Shown here: positions 22,973 through 35,328 of the stretch, one piece after another
How the letters are laid out: the number at the start of each line of letters is the position of its first letter
How positions within the stretch are numbered: position 1 is the stretch's first letter
Source: Neurospora tetrasperma FGSC 2508
Lineage: Eukaryota; Ascomycota; Sordariomycetes; Sordariales; Sordariaceae
DNA length: 64,000 bases
NCBI RefSeq assembly: GCF_000213175.1
Contig: NW_009799101.1
Location: 2,763,093-2,827,092 of the forward strand
Direction: 5' to 3'
Notes under the pieces: generated by a model
Told to the model about the DNA's origin: nothing
Databases searched by the model: none
Seen by the model: only the letters and a program-made list of their open reading frames with translations
Program-made: the position numbers and the translations under genes

Positions 22973-24452
22973 CCCGACTGTGCTTGGTGGTTTGTGCTAA
23001 GGGCTGTCTGTTGTCGCTATACTATCCAACTCAAGCCTGATGAATCCTACAGATGACGGTGGTTCGTGTGGCGCAATGAAAACCGAAGTTGGTGTCTGGC
23101 TAGGCAGAAATAGCAGCTAGTGTTGAGGTCCTACTATGTACTAGCATGCACGGGCCGGTTTTGTCGTCGTGCTGCACTTCGCTTTCTCTGCTGAAGTAAT
23201 GTAGGTCGGTGGGTAGGTAATTGACTATGTAGGTAGGCAGGCGCACTATGGTCGAGGTACGTATGTATTGATGTACCGGTACTATTCATGTGATGGCGGT
23301 TCTCGGTTTTTGAAGTTGGAAAAAAAAAGGTGACCAAGAGCAAGTAGAACAGAAGCCAAGGGAGGGAAGAGAAGGAGAGATTGGGATCCCTTTTTGAAGT
23401 GGCAGGCCCCTCGATCGATGGGAGAAAAGCCAGGAAAGCGAAGTTTGCTAGTGGTCTCGGTTGGCTGGTCAGGATGGTAACAACAAGGTTTGACTAGCGT
23501 GTAGTGCTACGGATGGATGCCCGTGGATGGACGAGTGCTGGATGCCACTATTGTCCAGTCCGAGCCAGTGCTGTAAATGAGGCGTCCAGGGCGTCACTAG
23601 AGGCGTCCGCTTCCGTGCCTATGCCGTATATTTTCCGTTGCTTGCCTTGATCGATCGTGTTAGCTTCATTTTAGCGCGTTTCCACTCCTTCCACAGCCCT
23701 TTAGTCCGTTTCAACTGTCCGCCGGTGTTCAGTCCAGACCGTGCTCGCCGCCTCGTCTCACACCATCGGTCGTTGATCAACAGGAGACAGGCAGGCAGCC
23801 CGGGATGAGAGGGGATGGAATGGCCGAATGGAGGTCTTAACGGAGACCTAGTTGTATACATACTATAAATGGTAAGCCCGAGGTAGGTACAGTTGTGCTG
23901 TGACGCGCCTGTAAATTGGGTGCCAGATTGCGGTCCAATCGGCTGGCAATTGTTGACAAAGCGCCTCCACCAAGTCCTCTGCCCTTGCTTCCATCGCTCT
24001 GCCCTTGCCTGCCGTCGTCATATTTGCGGGCACCTCGTAAGATAGGGTACCTGACCCACCACCAACGGCTTCCGTCGCCCGTTACAGTGCCAAGACTACC
24101 TGGATTGCCATGCAGTGATGTCCGATGCACTGTGACACTGTGCGCCAACAGTGAGGACAGTAAGTAACTGAACTGAACGAAGCTGAGCCTGCTGCTGTCG
24201 CGGTCCACGGACACACCAGTCGCGCTCAGAAAGCTGCGCCTGTCCAGTACTTCCACTTTAGCGGGCAACCCAAGTTACCTCTAGGTCCAATTCCATTGGC
24301 AAGGGAAACCACTGCATCATCCCCATCGACGTCTCAGAACTCCAAACCATTGAACTTCCACTTGGGCTGACAGCTTTTGATTTCCTTCTTCTTCGCAGTT
24401 GCAGGGCACCTTTCACCCAAGAGCAGATTGGATCCATCTTCACTAGGTAACC
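22973..24452. other. Divergent intergenic region (NUP82 / CBC2)
   Basis: A ~1.5 kb gap between two divergently transcribed genes of nuclear RNA biology. No repeats or RNA genes found. The open frame at 24268-23837 (-) has random-looking composition. Confidence 0.4.
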
Positions 24453-25210
24453 ATGTTGAACACTCGCCAAAGGAGCACCGTAGAGCGCCTTGACAGGCCA
24501 AGTGCATACTTTTTCAACAAGGTGAGTGCTCCTGACGGCATTTCCATGCCCAAACATTGCCAATCTCTCCTGTCCATAATTAGCACCCCGTCGACCGCTG
24601 ACCCATCCACTCAACACAGAATAGGCGCAACAGACGTCACGACCGGGACCACCGCGATGGAGAAAATGAAGACAGTAACATGCATCCCGAAGCGTTCGAT
24701 GACCCGTTGAAGGATGCGACCACTCTCTACGTCGGCAATCTGCAAGTTTGCCCCACGCTGCCAGTCCTTAATCAAAAAAACAAAAAAACAAGAACTAACC
24801 GAATGTACCTCGGCAGTTCCTTCTACACTACCGAAGAACAGGTTTACGAACTCTTTAGCAAATGCGGCGAGATCAAGCGCTTGGTCATGGGCCTCGATCG
24901 CTTACAAAAGACACCGTGCGGTTTCTGCTTCGTCGAATACTACACCCATCAGGACGCTCTCGATTGCATGAAGTACATTGGCGGCACCAAGTTGGACGAG
25001 CGCATCATCCGAACCGATCTCGACCCAGGCTTCGAGGAAGGGCGACAGTACGGCCGTGGAAAGTCGGGCGGCCAAGTTCGTGATGAGTACCGTGAGGACT
25101 ACGACGAGGGCCGCGGTGGTCTTGGCCGGCAAATCCAGGCCGAGAGAATGAGGGAGCATGACCACAAGCGCTACGACGATAACGACGAACAATACGGCCG
25201 CTTGCGCTAG
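24453..25210 (+). CDS. CBC2: Nuclear cap-binding protein subunit 2 (CBP20 type)
   Basis: Three exons, 24453-24521, 24620-24741 and 24817-25210, give 194 residues. Intron 1 (98 nt) is GT-AG. Intron 2 (75 nt) has a GC-AG boundary: donor GCAAGT, branch CTAAC, acceptor CAG. Only the GC donor restores the conserved junction [11 protein letters not shown]; a GT reading breaks the frame. The protein has a single RRM with RNP2 LYVGNL and RNP1 [10 protein letters not shown], the tyrosine-rich N-terminus used for cap stacking, the conserved [18 protein letters not shown] segment, and an Arg/Asp/Gly-rich tail. CBP20 binds the m7G cap with CBP80 in the nucleus. Without intron correction a plausible but wrong 25-residue insert would appear. 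Confidence 0.93.
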
Positions 25211-25751
25211 AGTTATCATTGCATGGGAGTTACGTGGGACAATGAGGGAGTGCATCATGATTCAGTGCACAGATATTCAACTAGTCGTCATGACAAATCG
25301 ACACAAAATATGCAAGCCGGCTCTGAAATTACGGATTTTGTTCATTCAGGGCAAGTGGAGGCGGAACAGAGAAGCGTGAAAGACAAATACCCCCTTGGAA
25401 GACATGATATTCGTTGTTGTATTGGTATCTTGCTATGGTATTTCGGGAAATTATTGATTTCCCATCCATTCGGTATGGCTCCACACATTCTTCTGTGATG
25501 CTCGCCTGGCCGTGTTTGCGCTGCTCTCTGCAGTGGTATCTCAACATGGAGCGAGCTCGAGTGTCCATGATGGACAGGACCTCAAGTCAGTCAGTCTCCT
25601 TGCGAGACGAGACAGGAGGCCTCCTCTTCTTTGCCCCAAGCAAACGGTCCTGTTACCGGTATCTCCCATGTCACCCATGCCATTTCGCTGCGTAATGTTA
25701 CAAGTGATATACATGCTTGCACGATATCGTCCATCGTCCGGGTCGAAGGTC
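25211..25751. other. Convergent 3' flanks
   Basis: About 540 bp between the CBC2 stop and the MRPL31 stop, holding both 3' untranslated regions. No gene seen. Confidence 0.5.
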
Positions 25752-26226
25752 TTAGTAACCGGGAGGGTTGACTCTCTGGGACACACGGGTCCACTTGGGA
25801 AGCTCTGGAAAAGGAATGCCGTATTAGCCTTGGTCTTTGACTGCTGTGAAGTGATGCACAATGGTGGTCCGTACTGTGGATGCCCTTGCGGTACCTCTTC
25901 TCCTTGCGGTCGAAGATGGTGTACTTGTCCTTGGGCAGCATCTCGGCCTCGGTGGGCATCTCAGCCCTCCAGCGTTCCACCGCCTTGACGGTCTCACCCT
26001 TCTTGGCAAGAGCGTTCTCAATGGTGGCGACGACGTTGTCAACGGCCCTCAGTCTGCGGCGCTGCCTGAGCTTCTGGAACTTGGACATGCGCCATGGGAT
26101 CTTCCTGTTTGCCGCGACATGATTAGCATTTCTGGTAGAACCTTTGGCGCAACTGCAACATAGGGTAGTCGCTTACCAAAGAAGACCCCCGGAGAGGGGG
26201 TTGGTGAATCTGAAAGCCCCAAACAT
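25752..26226 (-). CDS. MRPL31: Mitochondrial large-subunit ribosomal protein mL60 (MRPL31)
   Basis: Three exons: 26226-26177, 26104-25875 and 25804-25752, with introns of 72 and 70 nt, give 110 residues. The order MFGAFRFTNPLSGGLLWK, then IPWRMSKFQKLRQRRRLR, then DKYTIFDRKEKRYRKGIHK and a C-terminal LPKWTR follows yeast Mrpl31 block by block. It is a small, very basic protein of the mitochondrial 54S ribosomal subunit. Reading through the second intron would replace the conserved end, so the short last exon (KLPKWTRVSQRVNPPGY) matters. Divergent from the sedlin gene. Confidence 0.93.
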
Positions 26227-26954
26227 TGTGGTGGTGGTGGATGTTTGGGGGGGAGAGCTGCAACCGGTTCGCTTCGTCAGGATGGGTCCCGAAGGTATCG
26301 CGGGAATCGGCGCGGGCGGGCGGTCGTCGTCCAAACAGTCCCGTCCAAAAAAATCGCGGGTCCGTTCGCCAACCCCAACCCCGAAAGAACACCAGCTCAA
26401 GAGGCGGATGCCAAGACCCAGTCTCGAAAAGTACCTCTATGTAGTGTAGGCCTGGACCCCCCTTGCAAGGTCCACTGTTCAGCCTCGAGGAGCCCCCATC
26501 TTTTTTGTGAAATTCCCCGGTTCCGTCTTTTCCATTTCCTGCTCCCACGGAACAGCTCACCCCGCTGTCCGCGCACTGTCCGCGGCAGATGGACACACTG
26601 ACACGGGTGCACCTGCAGCATTAGCGCCGTCCGTCACCGAAGGAACCTCCAGCTCCAACAACCACGCCCGCCCGCCGAACCGGCTGCTGTACCTACGATT
26701 CCCAGCAATCAACTGGAACAGAAGACAGACCACCCCAATTCCGGGCCACTGAACATATCGCGACCGAATCAACAACCAACAGCGCTGGCCGCAAACACAT
26801 CTTTGACGACAGACACGCACGATACGAGACACAGAAATAAACAAAGCGAAGACCCCCAACCCACCACGACCAGACAGGGGAGCTTGCGGAGCATCATATC
26901 AGGGCATCAAGGAACTACCGGCAACACGACCACGACACCCGGACGACAGCAATC
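26227..26954. other. Divergent intergenic region (MRPL31 / sedlin)
   Basis: About 730 bp. A GTGGTGGTGG-type run lies at 26228-26240 just upstream of MRPL31. Overlapping long frames on both strands reflect GC-rich composition, not genes. Confidence 0.45.
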
Positions 26955-27694
26955 ATGAGCTACTACTTCGCCATCATTGGCACCCAAGATAACCCGCTCT
27001 TCGAGTATGAATTTGGCACCAGCAAACAAGGCGGCGACGGCATGGCTCGCTTCACGGAACAAGCGCGACAGCTCAACCAATTCATCATCCACAGCAGTCT
27101 GGACATAGTCGAAGAAGTCCAATGGACCAACGGGCAAATGTATGTCTCTCTTTTCCTCCCCCTTCCCCCTTCCCCTTTCCCCCTCTCCTCCTTCTATCTT
27201 CTAGCTCCCCCACTAACCCCCCATATCCTTCATTCAGGTACCTCAAACTAGTCGACCGCTTCTTCACCTCGTACATCTCCTGCTTCCTAACCGCCTCCAA
27301 CATCAAATTCCTCCTATTGCACCAACCCCCCTCCTCCTCGTCCTCCTCTGCCCTCCCCCACCCTTCTTCCTCCGCCTCCTCTTCGACCCCCTCTCTAGTT
27401 TCATCCTCCCACCACCCTCCATCATCAACCTCTGTAATCCCTTCTTTATCCACGCTCACCGGTGGCTCCAACTCCTCCACCAGCACCCTGACCGGGGGTA
27501 CCAGCCGGACCTCGACCTCGATAGCAGCCAACCCGACCTCCCCACAGACCGAAGAAGCGATACGGAATTTCTTTGCCGAGGTCTATGAGAATTACGTGAA
27601 AGCCATCATGAGCCCGTTTTACAGGACGAACATGGAGATTCGGAGCCCGGTTTTTCGGGCGAGGGTGGCGGCTGCGGGGAGAAAGTATTTGTAG
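26955..27694 (+). CDS. TRS20: TRAPP complex subunit sedlin (TRAPPC2/Trs20) with low-complexity insert
   Basis: Two exons, 26955-27139 and 27238-27694, with a 98-nt intron (GTATGT donor, CAG acceptor), give 213 residues. Sedlins are usually ~140 residues. The N-terminal longin fold (YYFAIIGTQDNPLFEYEFG) and the C-terminal FFAEVYENYVKAIMSPFYRTN segment with FRARVAAAGRKYL are well conserved. Between the LVDRFFTSYISCFLTASNIKFLLLH strand-helix and the C-terminal helices lies a ~70-residue Ser/Thr/Pro insert that accounts for the extra length. TRAPP complexes are Rab exchange factors in ER-Golgi traffic and autophagy. The insert corresponds to a loop in the usual fold, so function should be intact. 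Confidence 0.93.
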
Positions 27695-28732
27695 GACAGA
27701 TACGAGGGCAAGCAAGGGAGGTGGGGTGACAGCTGGGAGGGTGGTAAGGTGGGAGAGTAGTAGTTGGGGGAGGGTGAAGGGAAAGGACGGTGGTGATGCT
27801 CAAATTGTTAAGAGCAGGGAGCGGCTTGGGTCGTTAGGGCAGACAAGATTGGAGGCGGTGGTCCCGAGTGGAAAGGGGATCGGGGGGTCAGATGTTCCTG
27901 GAGAGGGAGATGTAGGGAACCAACATAAGGGACAGGGATGGATGTGGGATGGGTGGCTCTGAGACTGGCCGACTGTAGCCTGGTGGTGTGGATGCCGCAG
28001 GATATCACCAAGGAGTTGAAAATTAATCAATGTGGTGATGGGGCGAGGGACGAGAAAGGATGTGGTACGGTACTTGTAATGTTTTATACCCCTTAGATTA
28101 GCTGGAAGGGTCGAAGGCATTTAAGTTGATACATGCAGATAGAGACGGCGAGCGGTACCGTGTAGCCAGAAAAGACCAAGGCTCCGTGTGCCTGGTTTAG
28201 TTGTAAATGTTTCACAACCCACTCCGCACCGACGCATTACACATCACCGACATTGTGATATAGGACCAAAACTGAGGAGACACGCTGCAGAGGACGCTGG
28301 ATTATCATGTAAAGTAATCGATGATGACTAGCCTATTACGTGCCCATCACACATCTTCCTTCTCTCATTTGGGGACAGCTGGAATTGGAAAATGGAGAGA
28401 GGAGATGCGCAACGCACTGTGACAACAAATCTTCCCATCCACCATCCATCTCGCTTTGTATGTTTCTCATCATATCAAAGATGTAGTCGACCCTTTGCCT
28501 TTGCCACGACTAACACAACGCCTCCTGCCAAAACCAGCCGTCAAAAGCGGTAGTACCCGTGTGCCCCAAAGAACGCCATTCCCTTGTGCGGTTGTATCAA
28601 AACTGGAATCGCAACACACAAAAATTCGCCCAAAGATTCATGCCAATGTTGTAGTAATCAATCGCTCGTTTGTTGTTCTCCCTATCGTCGTGCACGTCCC
28701 CTAACCAGAAGTATAAAGCTTCGTGATCACAT
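27695..28732. other. Convergent 3' flanks (sedlin / histone H4)
   Basis: About 1 kb. Purine-rich on the plus strand just after the sedlin stop. No gene seen. Confidence 0.45.
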
Positions 28733-29417
<685 letters not shown>

Positions 29418-31076
29418 GTCGAGTAGTTGATGGGGTTGTGTATTGATTTAGATAATCCGTGACGCGATGCACAGATTGATGGAGTACTGTTTGTGGATAA
29501 AAAGCAGACACCAAGAAGGCTGAGAACAGGAACAGGAAATGGAGAGGGTTTGGGGCGAGGGAGAGGATCTGGTTAAATAGGCACGGGAGACGGGGGGTTG
29601 CAAAATGGAATCAGCGGGTCACCAGAGGGCACGAAAGGTTTCAACAGGTGGCTGCGCGCCTGCCCGGATTGCGGCTTTGGGGGTTGGTGCTGATTACGAA
29701 GGGTGGAATGAGTGGGAAGGTGGGCGATAGCAAAAGGGCACTAATCCTTTTTCGGAATTACGAGGCGGTGGTTGCTGGGTGTGTTGTGTGAATTTATTTT
29801 TTTACAACTTGATCAAAACTGCCGTATTTTGCGACGTGCAAATCGCTTGTTATTTCATGCTCCAAAAGCGTGCTGCTTGGAGCCGTTTGTTTTCCCTCCA
29901 AGAAAGAAAGGGCCCCTGCTGCACATCGCGTTGTGTCGTTGGTCCAAAGAGAAGCGGGAAAGACCGCAAACTGGTCTGTGCTCGCACCAACCTTGCTTTA
30001 GCGTCGCTGGAAACCATGAACGCTCGGGCCAGGAGACCGTTCCTCGCTGATTCTGATCTCGAATTGTTTTGAAGGCTCGCTCTGATTGGTTTGAAGCTGG
30101 AAATCGTGTGTGAAATGGATGAGGTTCTTGAAGAGAAAGTGGAAAGCATAGGTACTAAGGAGGAAACATGGGACAACGGGAAATCCGGGGATGCAAAAGA
30201 CCTCCGATGTATTAATATATTCTAGAACTGTAAAGCACTCTGGAGTCTTCCATCCCAGATCACCCTTACCAAACTTGCTTCCCGACTCTAGAGTCTAGAC
30301 GAGTTTGCGGTTGCTGAGGCTGTCCCACTTCGGTACTTCTCGTTTGGTATCTACGATGCCTTCTTCACCTGTGATACCTACCCGCTCTTGCAATTCTTCT
30401 CTTGGAAAGTCACGCCGACAAAACTTATCCGACTTATCAGGCGCATGTTTTCTTCTTTTCTTCTGCAACGACTTTTCTTTTCTTCATCGGCCCTCTCCGA
30501 CTCAAACCGCCAACTCATTCTGGTCTCCTTCATGATGCAGACATAGCCAGGCCTCCCTAAGGACTCTCATGCCAATGAGTACTATACATTCTGGCCAATG
30601 CAATTTTAAGGTCACGATTACTCCTCTAATCGTCCAGTGTGCCGTACTCGAAAAAAAATCCATGTAGGTGAGAGGTCTGAACCCAGTAGTGAGGATATAC
30701 CAATACGCCGGCTTCCTCACACCTGCCCATGTTCTCCGTTCCCAAGCATAAAAACGCCTTTTCCATGCAGAAATTGAGTGCGAATGTGAAGCAGTAGCTG
30801 GATCTGGAAGCGAACGGCCTGCTCTTTCTGTCTCATTCCGTCACCCAGCAAGAAGCTCCCGCGCATCAGATTGATGACGCTTTTGTCACCCATTCGTCGC
30901 CAATAACATCATATCCATCTGGTAAGCCATGCTCTTCAAAAGCAATTTGTTGAGGGGTATGTAACTGGAAAAAAAACGCATCATCATGCAACCTGAACCC
31001 GTAGCCATAAAAACAAGAATGTCCCACCATACCCATACCACCAAGACCAAAAGCAACATACTTAACTTCAGGGGTA
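29418..31076. other. Intergenic region upstream of histone H4
   Basis: A ~1.65 kb gap between the H4 start and the CDC27 stop. It holds the H4 leader and promoter (TATTTAA on the minus strand near 29575). No other gene is supported. Confidence 0.45.
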
Positions 31077-33602
31077 TCACTGCATCATGGAATCGTCCGG
31101 TCCTTCGTCGTCCTCCAAGCTCTCAATGGCTTCCTTGATTTGAAGGCTCGCCTGATAGCAGCAACTGTTAGCAACATCTTCTATCCCAGTCGCCTCCTTA
31201 AGTACAAAACTCACCTTTGGATCCAAGCTCAAAGCAATGGTAAAGTGGCGCACCGCCGATTTCTTATCGTGCAGTGTCTTGGAGAGCTTGCCCAAAAGGA
31301 AGTGCACCTGGGCCCTGTCTGGAGCCAAGTCCTTCAGAATCATGAGTTCCGTCTGCGCCGCCTTTAACTGTCCCATCTGCAAAAGGGCACGAGCCTTCTT
31401 TAGCCGGACATCGGGGGCACGTGGAGCCAGTTCGGTCGCTTTGGTGAAGTACGGTAGGGCCTGTTTGAACTGTTTCTGCCTGTGCAAGACCGAGCCTATG
31501 CAGCAGATTAAAACCGCATGGGCCGGATGGATCACCGAGGCAGCGTGATAATGGCTCAGTGCCTTGTCATAGTTGCCCAGCTTCTCGTAGACCCTTCCGA
31601 TGCCGTAGTATGCATTGTAGTGGCGCTTGTCTGCCGCTATGGCGTGTCGGTAGGCCGTGAGGGCTTTGTCGTATTCCTCGTTCTCCACATGCTCGTGTCC
31701 TTGTAGGGTATAGGCGTACGCAAACTTGGGATCCAGTTGCGTCGCTCGCTTGAAACACCTCAGGGCTTGCTCATGATCATATGCCAACGACCATGCATTT
31801 CCGAGGGCACACCAGGCTTCTGGTGAATCCCATACTGAGTCGATCATCTCATGGGCAAGGAATGAGAGCTCCGTCTCTTTCTTTAAATGCCACAGAACAG
31901 TCGAGTAGACCTCCATGTCCTCAAGGCGAGTCGGAGCAATAACGCGAAGTCGCTTGAAGTATTTCTCTGCCTCGGCATAGTTGGCCTGTTCATACTGCGT
32001 CCTTCCCATCTGCGCCAAAACCCAGGGTGTGTCCTGGTGACTCCTCGGAAGTGACATGTACGCCGCCACTGCCTCCTGGCATTGGAACTGGGATGAAAGC
32101 GCATAACCGGATGCCAACTTCTTCAACAAATCAAATATCGTTTTCAAAGCTTCTTCAACCGCCTTGACAGACTCAGACTCTGCTGGTTTAGGGGCGGGGG
32201 GTGGAGGTGGTGCCGCCTGCAGCACCGGCGGCTCCTTGGCGCGTGGTACTGCCTCGGCGTGGTCAATTTCCATACCAATATCCTCCTGTGGCGGCTTCCG
32301 GTTGCCACTGATGACTCGACCAACGTTTGCTCCACTAGAGCCCGGCCGAGCAAATCGAGATATTGGGGGCCTAGCCTTCCTCAGCTCACGGGTTGCTCCC
32401 GCGCTCGATGTCTTCGTTGCCGTTGGTCTTGGAACTACATTGAGTCTTGCACTTCGCCTAGGTTCCTCATTGTTCATCGATCTTGTTTGGACTGGGTGCC
32501 CTGCCGCCGTGCGTTTTCTTTCAGTAATTGAGGTGGAAACCGTTGATGTTTTGGTACCTGATTCTGCATGGTCTTTGGCTGATTCTTGAGCTTTATCTTT
32601 CCTTCTTGTTCCCAGACGGTGTCCCGTTTTGGATGGTGCATCAGTTACAGTAGAGTCTGTTGCCTGGGCCGCCCGAGTTCTCCGAGGTGGCGCTTGCGGC
32701 GGCTCTGCCTGGTGTACGGCACGAGTAACCTGAGAATTATGGGCGGTTGGAGCAGGCGCAGATTGCGTATCGGTTTCCTCAAGCGGTTTCCCTGGCTGAC
32801 TTGATGTAATGCCTGACTGAGAAAGATACATTTTGGATATAAAGCCATTTTCCGAATCTGGATACGACGCCGATTCCTGGGATGTCCCATATGGCCCGAA
32901 TGGATCGCTTGGCTGTCTGTTTTGTTGCTGGCCGGTCTTCTTTTGCTGCAAGGGCTCTGGTGGTTGCGGAGAAGGACCTGCAATCCAAGCAAGAATCGGC
33001 GTAGCGTTGAGGCCGTACTCGAGGGTTTGCGCAAGACCATCGCTCGCCCTGAAAACGTTCGGCACTCTGACGCTCACTCCCATGTCGTAAAGGTTTGTGA
33101 AAGCTTCCCACATGAACGGATTCCGTCGTAGAGCCTCCTCAAAACATGGTATGGCCTTTTTCTTATCGTCGTATGCTCGGTAAAGTCTGCCCAAGAGACA
33201 GCTAAAGGCAGCCGCATCGGGATATGGCATCCTGGTAAAAGAGGTATGTTTCCCCAGGTTGTCCGCCTTGGACCATTGTTTCCTCCCATTCTCCAAGCCC
33301 GTTATTCCGTCTTTGTATCGTTCCAACTCCAAGCACGCCTGCGCGAAAACGTAGCAGGACCCTAAATGCGAACCTCTATACCCCGAGCCCCGACTGACGT
33401 GGTAGGCGGTTCGAGCGTCGCCGAGTCGCAAATGGGTGTAGGCGAGGAGATAGGCGGAATCGCAAAAGGATTGGTCGTGGGCGTAGAGTCGCTCGGCAAA
33501 GAAAAGTGCGCTCTCGTAGGCACAATTGTCGAGATGGTAGTAGATGGCCTGCCTTAGCAAAAGGGAGACGGTAACATTATTTGGCGTCATCTTCCCTGCC
33601 AT
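31077..33602 (-). CDS. CDC27: APC/C subunit Cdc27/APC3 (TPR protein)
   Basis: Two exons, 33602-31215 and 31151-31077. The 63-nt intron (GTGAGT donor, CTAAC branch, CAG acceptor) keeps frame and has no stop, so it is easily missed; removing it restores the typical LDPK-ASLQIKEAIE end. 820 residues from ATG 33602 (the open frame starts earlier at a TTG). The N-terminal TPR block (YAHDQSFCDSAYLLAYTHLRLGDARTAY) mediates dimerisation. A disordered Ser/Pro/Arg linker (about 235-480) follows, then seven or so C-terminal TPRs (for example WCALGNAWSLAYDHEQALRC). These bind the Ile-Arg tails of activators Cdc20/Cdh1 and Apc10. APC/C triggers securin destruction, which releases separase, encoded ~25 kb away in this window. 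Confidence 0.94.
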   Translation of the reverse strand: MAGKMTPNNVTVSLLLRQAIYYHLDNCAYESALFFAERLYAHDQSFCDSAYLLAYTHLRLGDARTAYHVSRGSGYRGSHLGSCYVFAQACLELERYKDGITGLENGRKQWSKADNLGKHTSFTRMPYPDAAAFSCLLGRLYRAYDDKKKAIPCFEEALRRNPFMWEAFTNLYDMGVSVRVPNVFRASDGLAQTLEYGLNATPILAWIAGPSPQPPEPLQQKKTGQQQNRQPSDPFGPYGTSQESASYPDSENGFISKMYLSQSGITSSQPGKPLEETDTQSAPAPTAHNSQVTRAVHQAEPPQAPPRRTRAAQATDSTVTDAPSKTGHRLGTRRKDKAQESAKDHAESGTKTSTVSTSITERKRTAAGHPVQTRSMNNEEPRRSARLNVVPRPTATKTSSAGATRELRKARPPISRFARPGSSGANVGRVISGNRKPPQEDIGMEIDHAEAVPRAKEPPVLQAAPPPPPAPKPAESESVKAVEEALKTIFDLLKKLASGYALSSQFQCQEAVAAYMSLPRSHQDTPWVLAQMGRTQYEQANYAEAEKYFKRLRVIAPTRLEDMEVYSTVLWHLKKETELSFLAHEMIDSVWDSPEAWCALGNAWSLAYDHEQALRCFKRATQLDPKFAYAYTLQGHEHVENEEYDKALTAYRHAIAADKRHYNAYYGIGRVYEKLGNYDKALSHYHAASVIHPAHAVLICCIGSVLHRQKQFKQALPYFTKATELAPRAPDVRLKKARALLQMGQLKAAQTELMILKDLAPDRAQVHFLLGKLSKTLHDKKSAVRHFTIALSLDPKVSFVLKEATGIEDVANSCCYQASLQIKEAIESLEDDEGPDDSMMQ

Positions 33603-35328
33603 GGCCGAACCACCAAACCCGCGGTCGAAGTGGTGTATGAAATATGCTACCGGCAAAACGGATCCATGGGATTACCGAATAAAAGATGGTGAGCTGAGGG
33701 TGAAGCGCCTCGTTCAGAAAACCGAATGTCGGAGGGTGGGCAGGAGTAGCAAATTCGCAAGGCTCACTTCGAGTGAAAGGGTTATCGAGGGGCGAGGCCT
33801 AAATCTTTGTTCGTAATCGTGAAACTCGTAAATGGACGGAGCAATCTTCGTTGTCGAAATCAGTCTGCGCCTGCACGGTCAAAGCAAAAGCCGGGTGCAA
33901 GGGGGAGATGGGCTGCGCTCAATGAAGGGCGCGCGCGAACAATGGACGATGCAGCTGCTGTATTAAAAGAGTATCGACAAAAAAAAAAAGAATCCGAGTT
34001 TGCTGAAAGCGTCGCAAAGGGTGGAATTGGGACTTGAATGGTGGAGTGATGGGATGCTGAAGGTACCGCTTTCAGGAAGCAAGATGGTCTGTGACGTCGG
34101 GGAACAAACAAAAAAAAAGAGTTGAAGATGTATGATGCACCCGGCAAGCAGGTCACCGACAGGGAAGGGTCCAAGGGTCAGCTTCTCCAACAACGACAAC
34201 AGCAACCTGGATATGTCTAACACGACATGACTTTCCACTCTCCCAAACACTTCAGTTTGTGTTGCGACTGGACCGAGCACCTCGTGACGGAGGGACTGAG
34301 ATGACGGCGGCAGCAAGGGCTGTTTTGGTCGCGCGGCAGCGTAGAATTCGCGATACAGATGGTAAAGTCGGAAAGGGCCAGGTTACGGCAACCACACTCT
34401 TCCCTTGATTTGCTTGTTGCGGCTGCAGCGCTGGCTGGCTGTCAGTCTTGTTCGCGACTCCAGGGTGAGATTTTGGTTGGGTTGTGTTGAATGTTGTGGT
34501 TAGGTGCGGTAGCTGCGCGACGCTGCCTTCCGAACCAAACAGTGGTGGGGAAAGCTTGCCGGGCAACACAGTGACAACTGACCCGACCCCCGGTCTCATC
34601 TTCACACCTCAGTTCTGCAACTGCAAACTGCCCGACAGCTGCCGAGACCGGCTCATCCCCATTGTAAGTGCAGTGTACATACAACTGAAGTAGGTATGTA
34701 TGTAGCCCAGGAAGAGGTAGTCAAAGCAAAGCCACATGGCGCCCTGGTGCCTGCAGTGCCGTCAATCGATCTGATTTAGCGCAAGCAATGCCGGGGCACC
34801 ATCCCCAGCCACAGTTGATCTCCAGGTGGCTGGCGAGGATCCATTTGAGACAACATGATACTGGAGTGTTCAAATCGCTTCCCCTTCACTCTTCCAATTG
34901 TACGAAGCGCAATGGCTCGTGAGTCTGTGAGTTTTCTGGTCATCAATCCACAACCAGCATCTATGTTAGGCTTGACGAGGTCCGGGTATCTTATCACGTT
35001 GTAACATTATCTCCCGCATCATCCACGGATCCTTGAGAGCAGCCAGACAACAACCATCGAGCCTTCCTTGCAATGGCACTTATCACAAGACAAAGAAAGA
35101 AAAGAAGGAAAGGCTAGCAAACCAGCCAGGTACACCATCTCCTAAGCCACCGCAGGGACCAGCCGTACAAAAGATGTCAAGCCTTGACAATCTCCAAATA
35201 GGAAAACAGCTTTCAAATGAGACAGAAACATATTTTCACACAGGTAATCTCAATACGCTTTTCCACATTTCGCCTTACGAATCCACCAATTCGTTGGGGA
35301 TTTCCGACAAGTTTGCTGCTTTAACCTG
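33603..35328. other. Intergenic region upstream of CDC27
   Basis: A ~1.7 kb gap. A-rich runs at 33977-33989 and 34109-34118. The open frame at 35033-35602 (+) overlaps the next gene antisense and is not supported. Confidence 0.4.
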
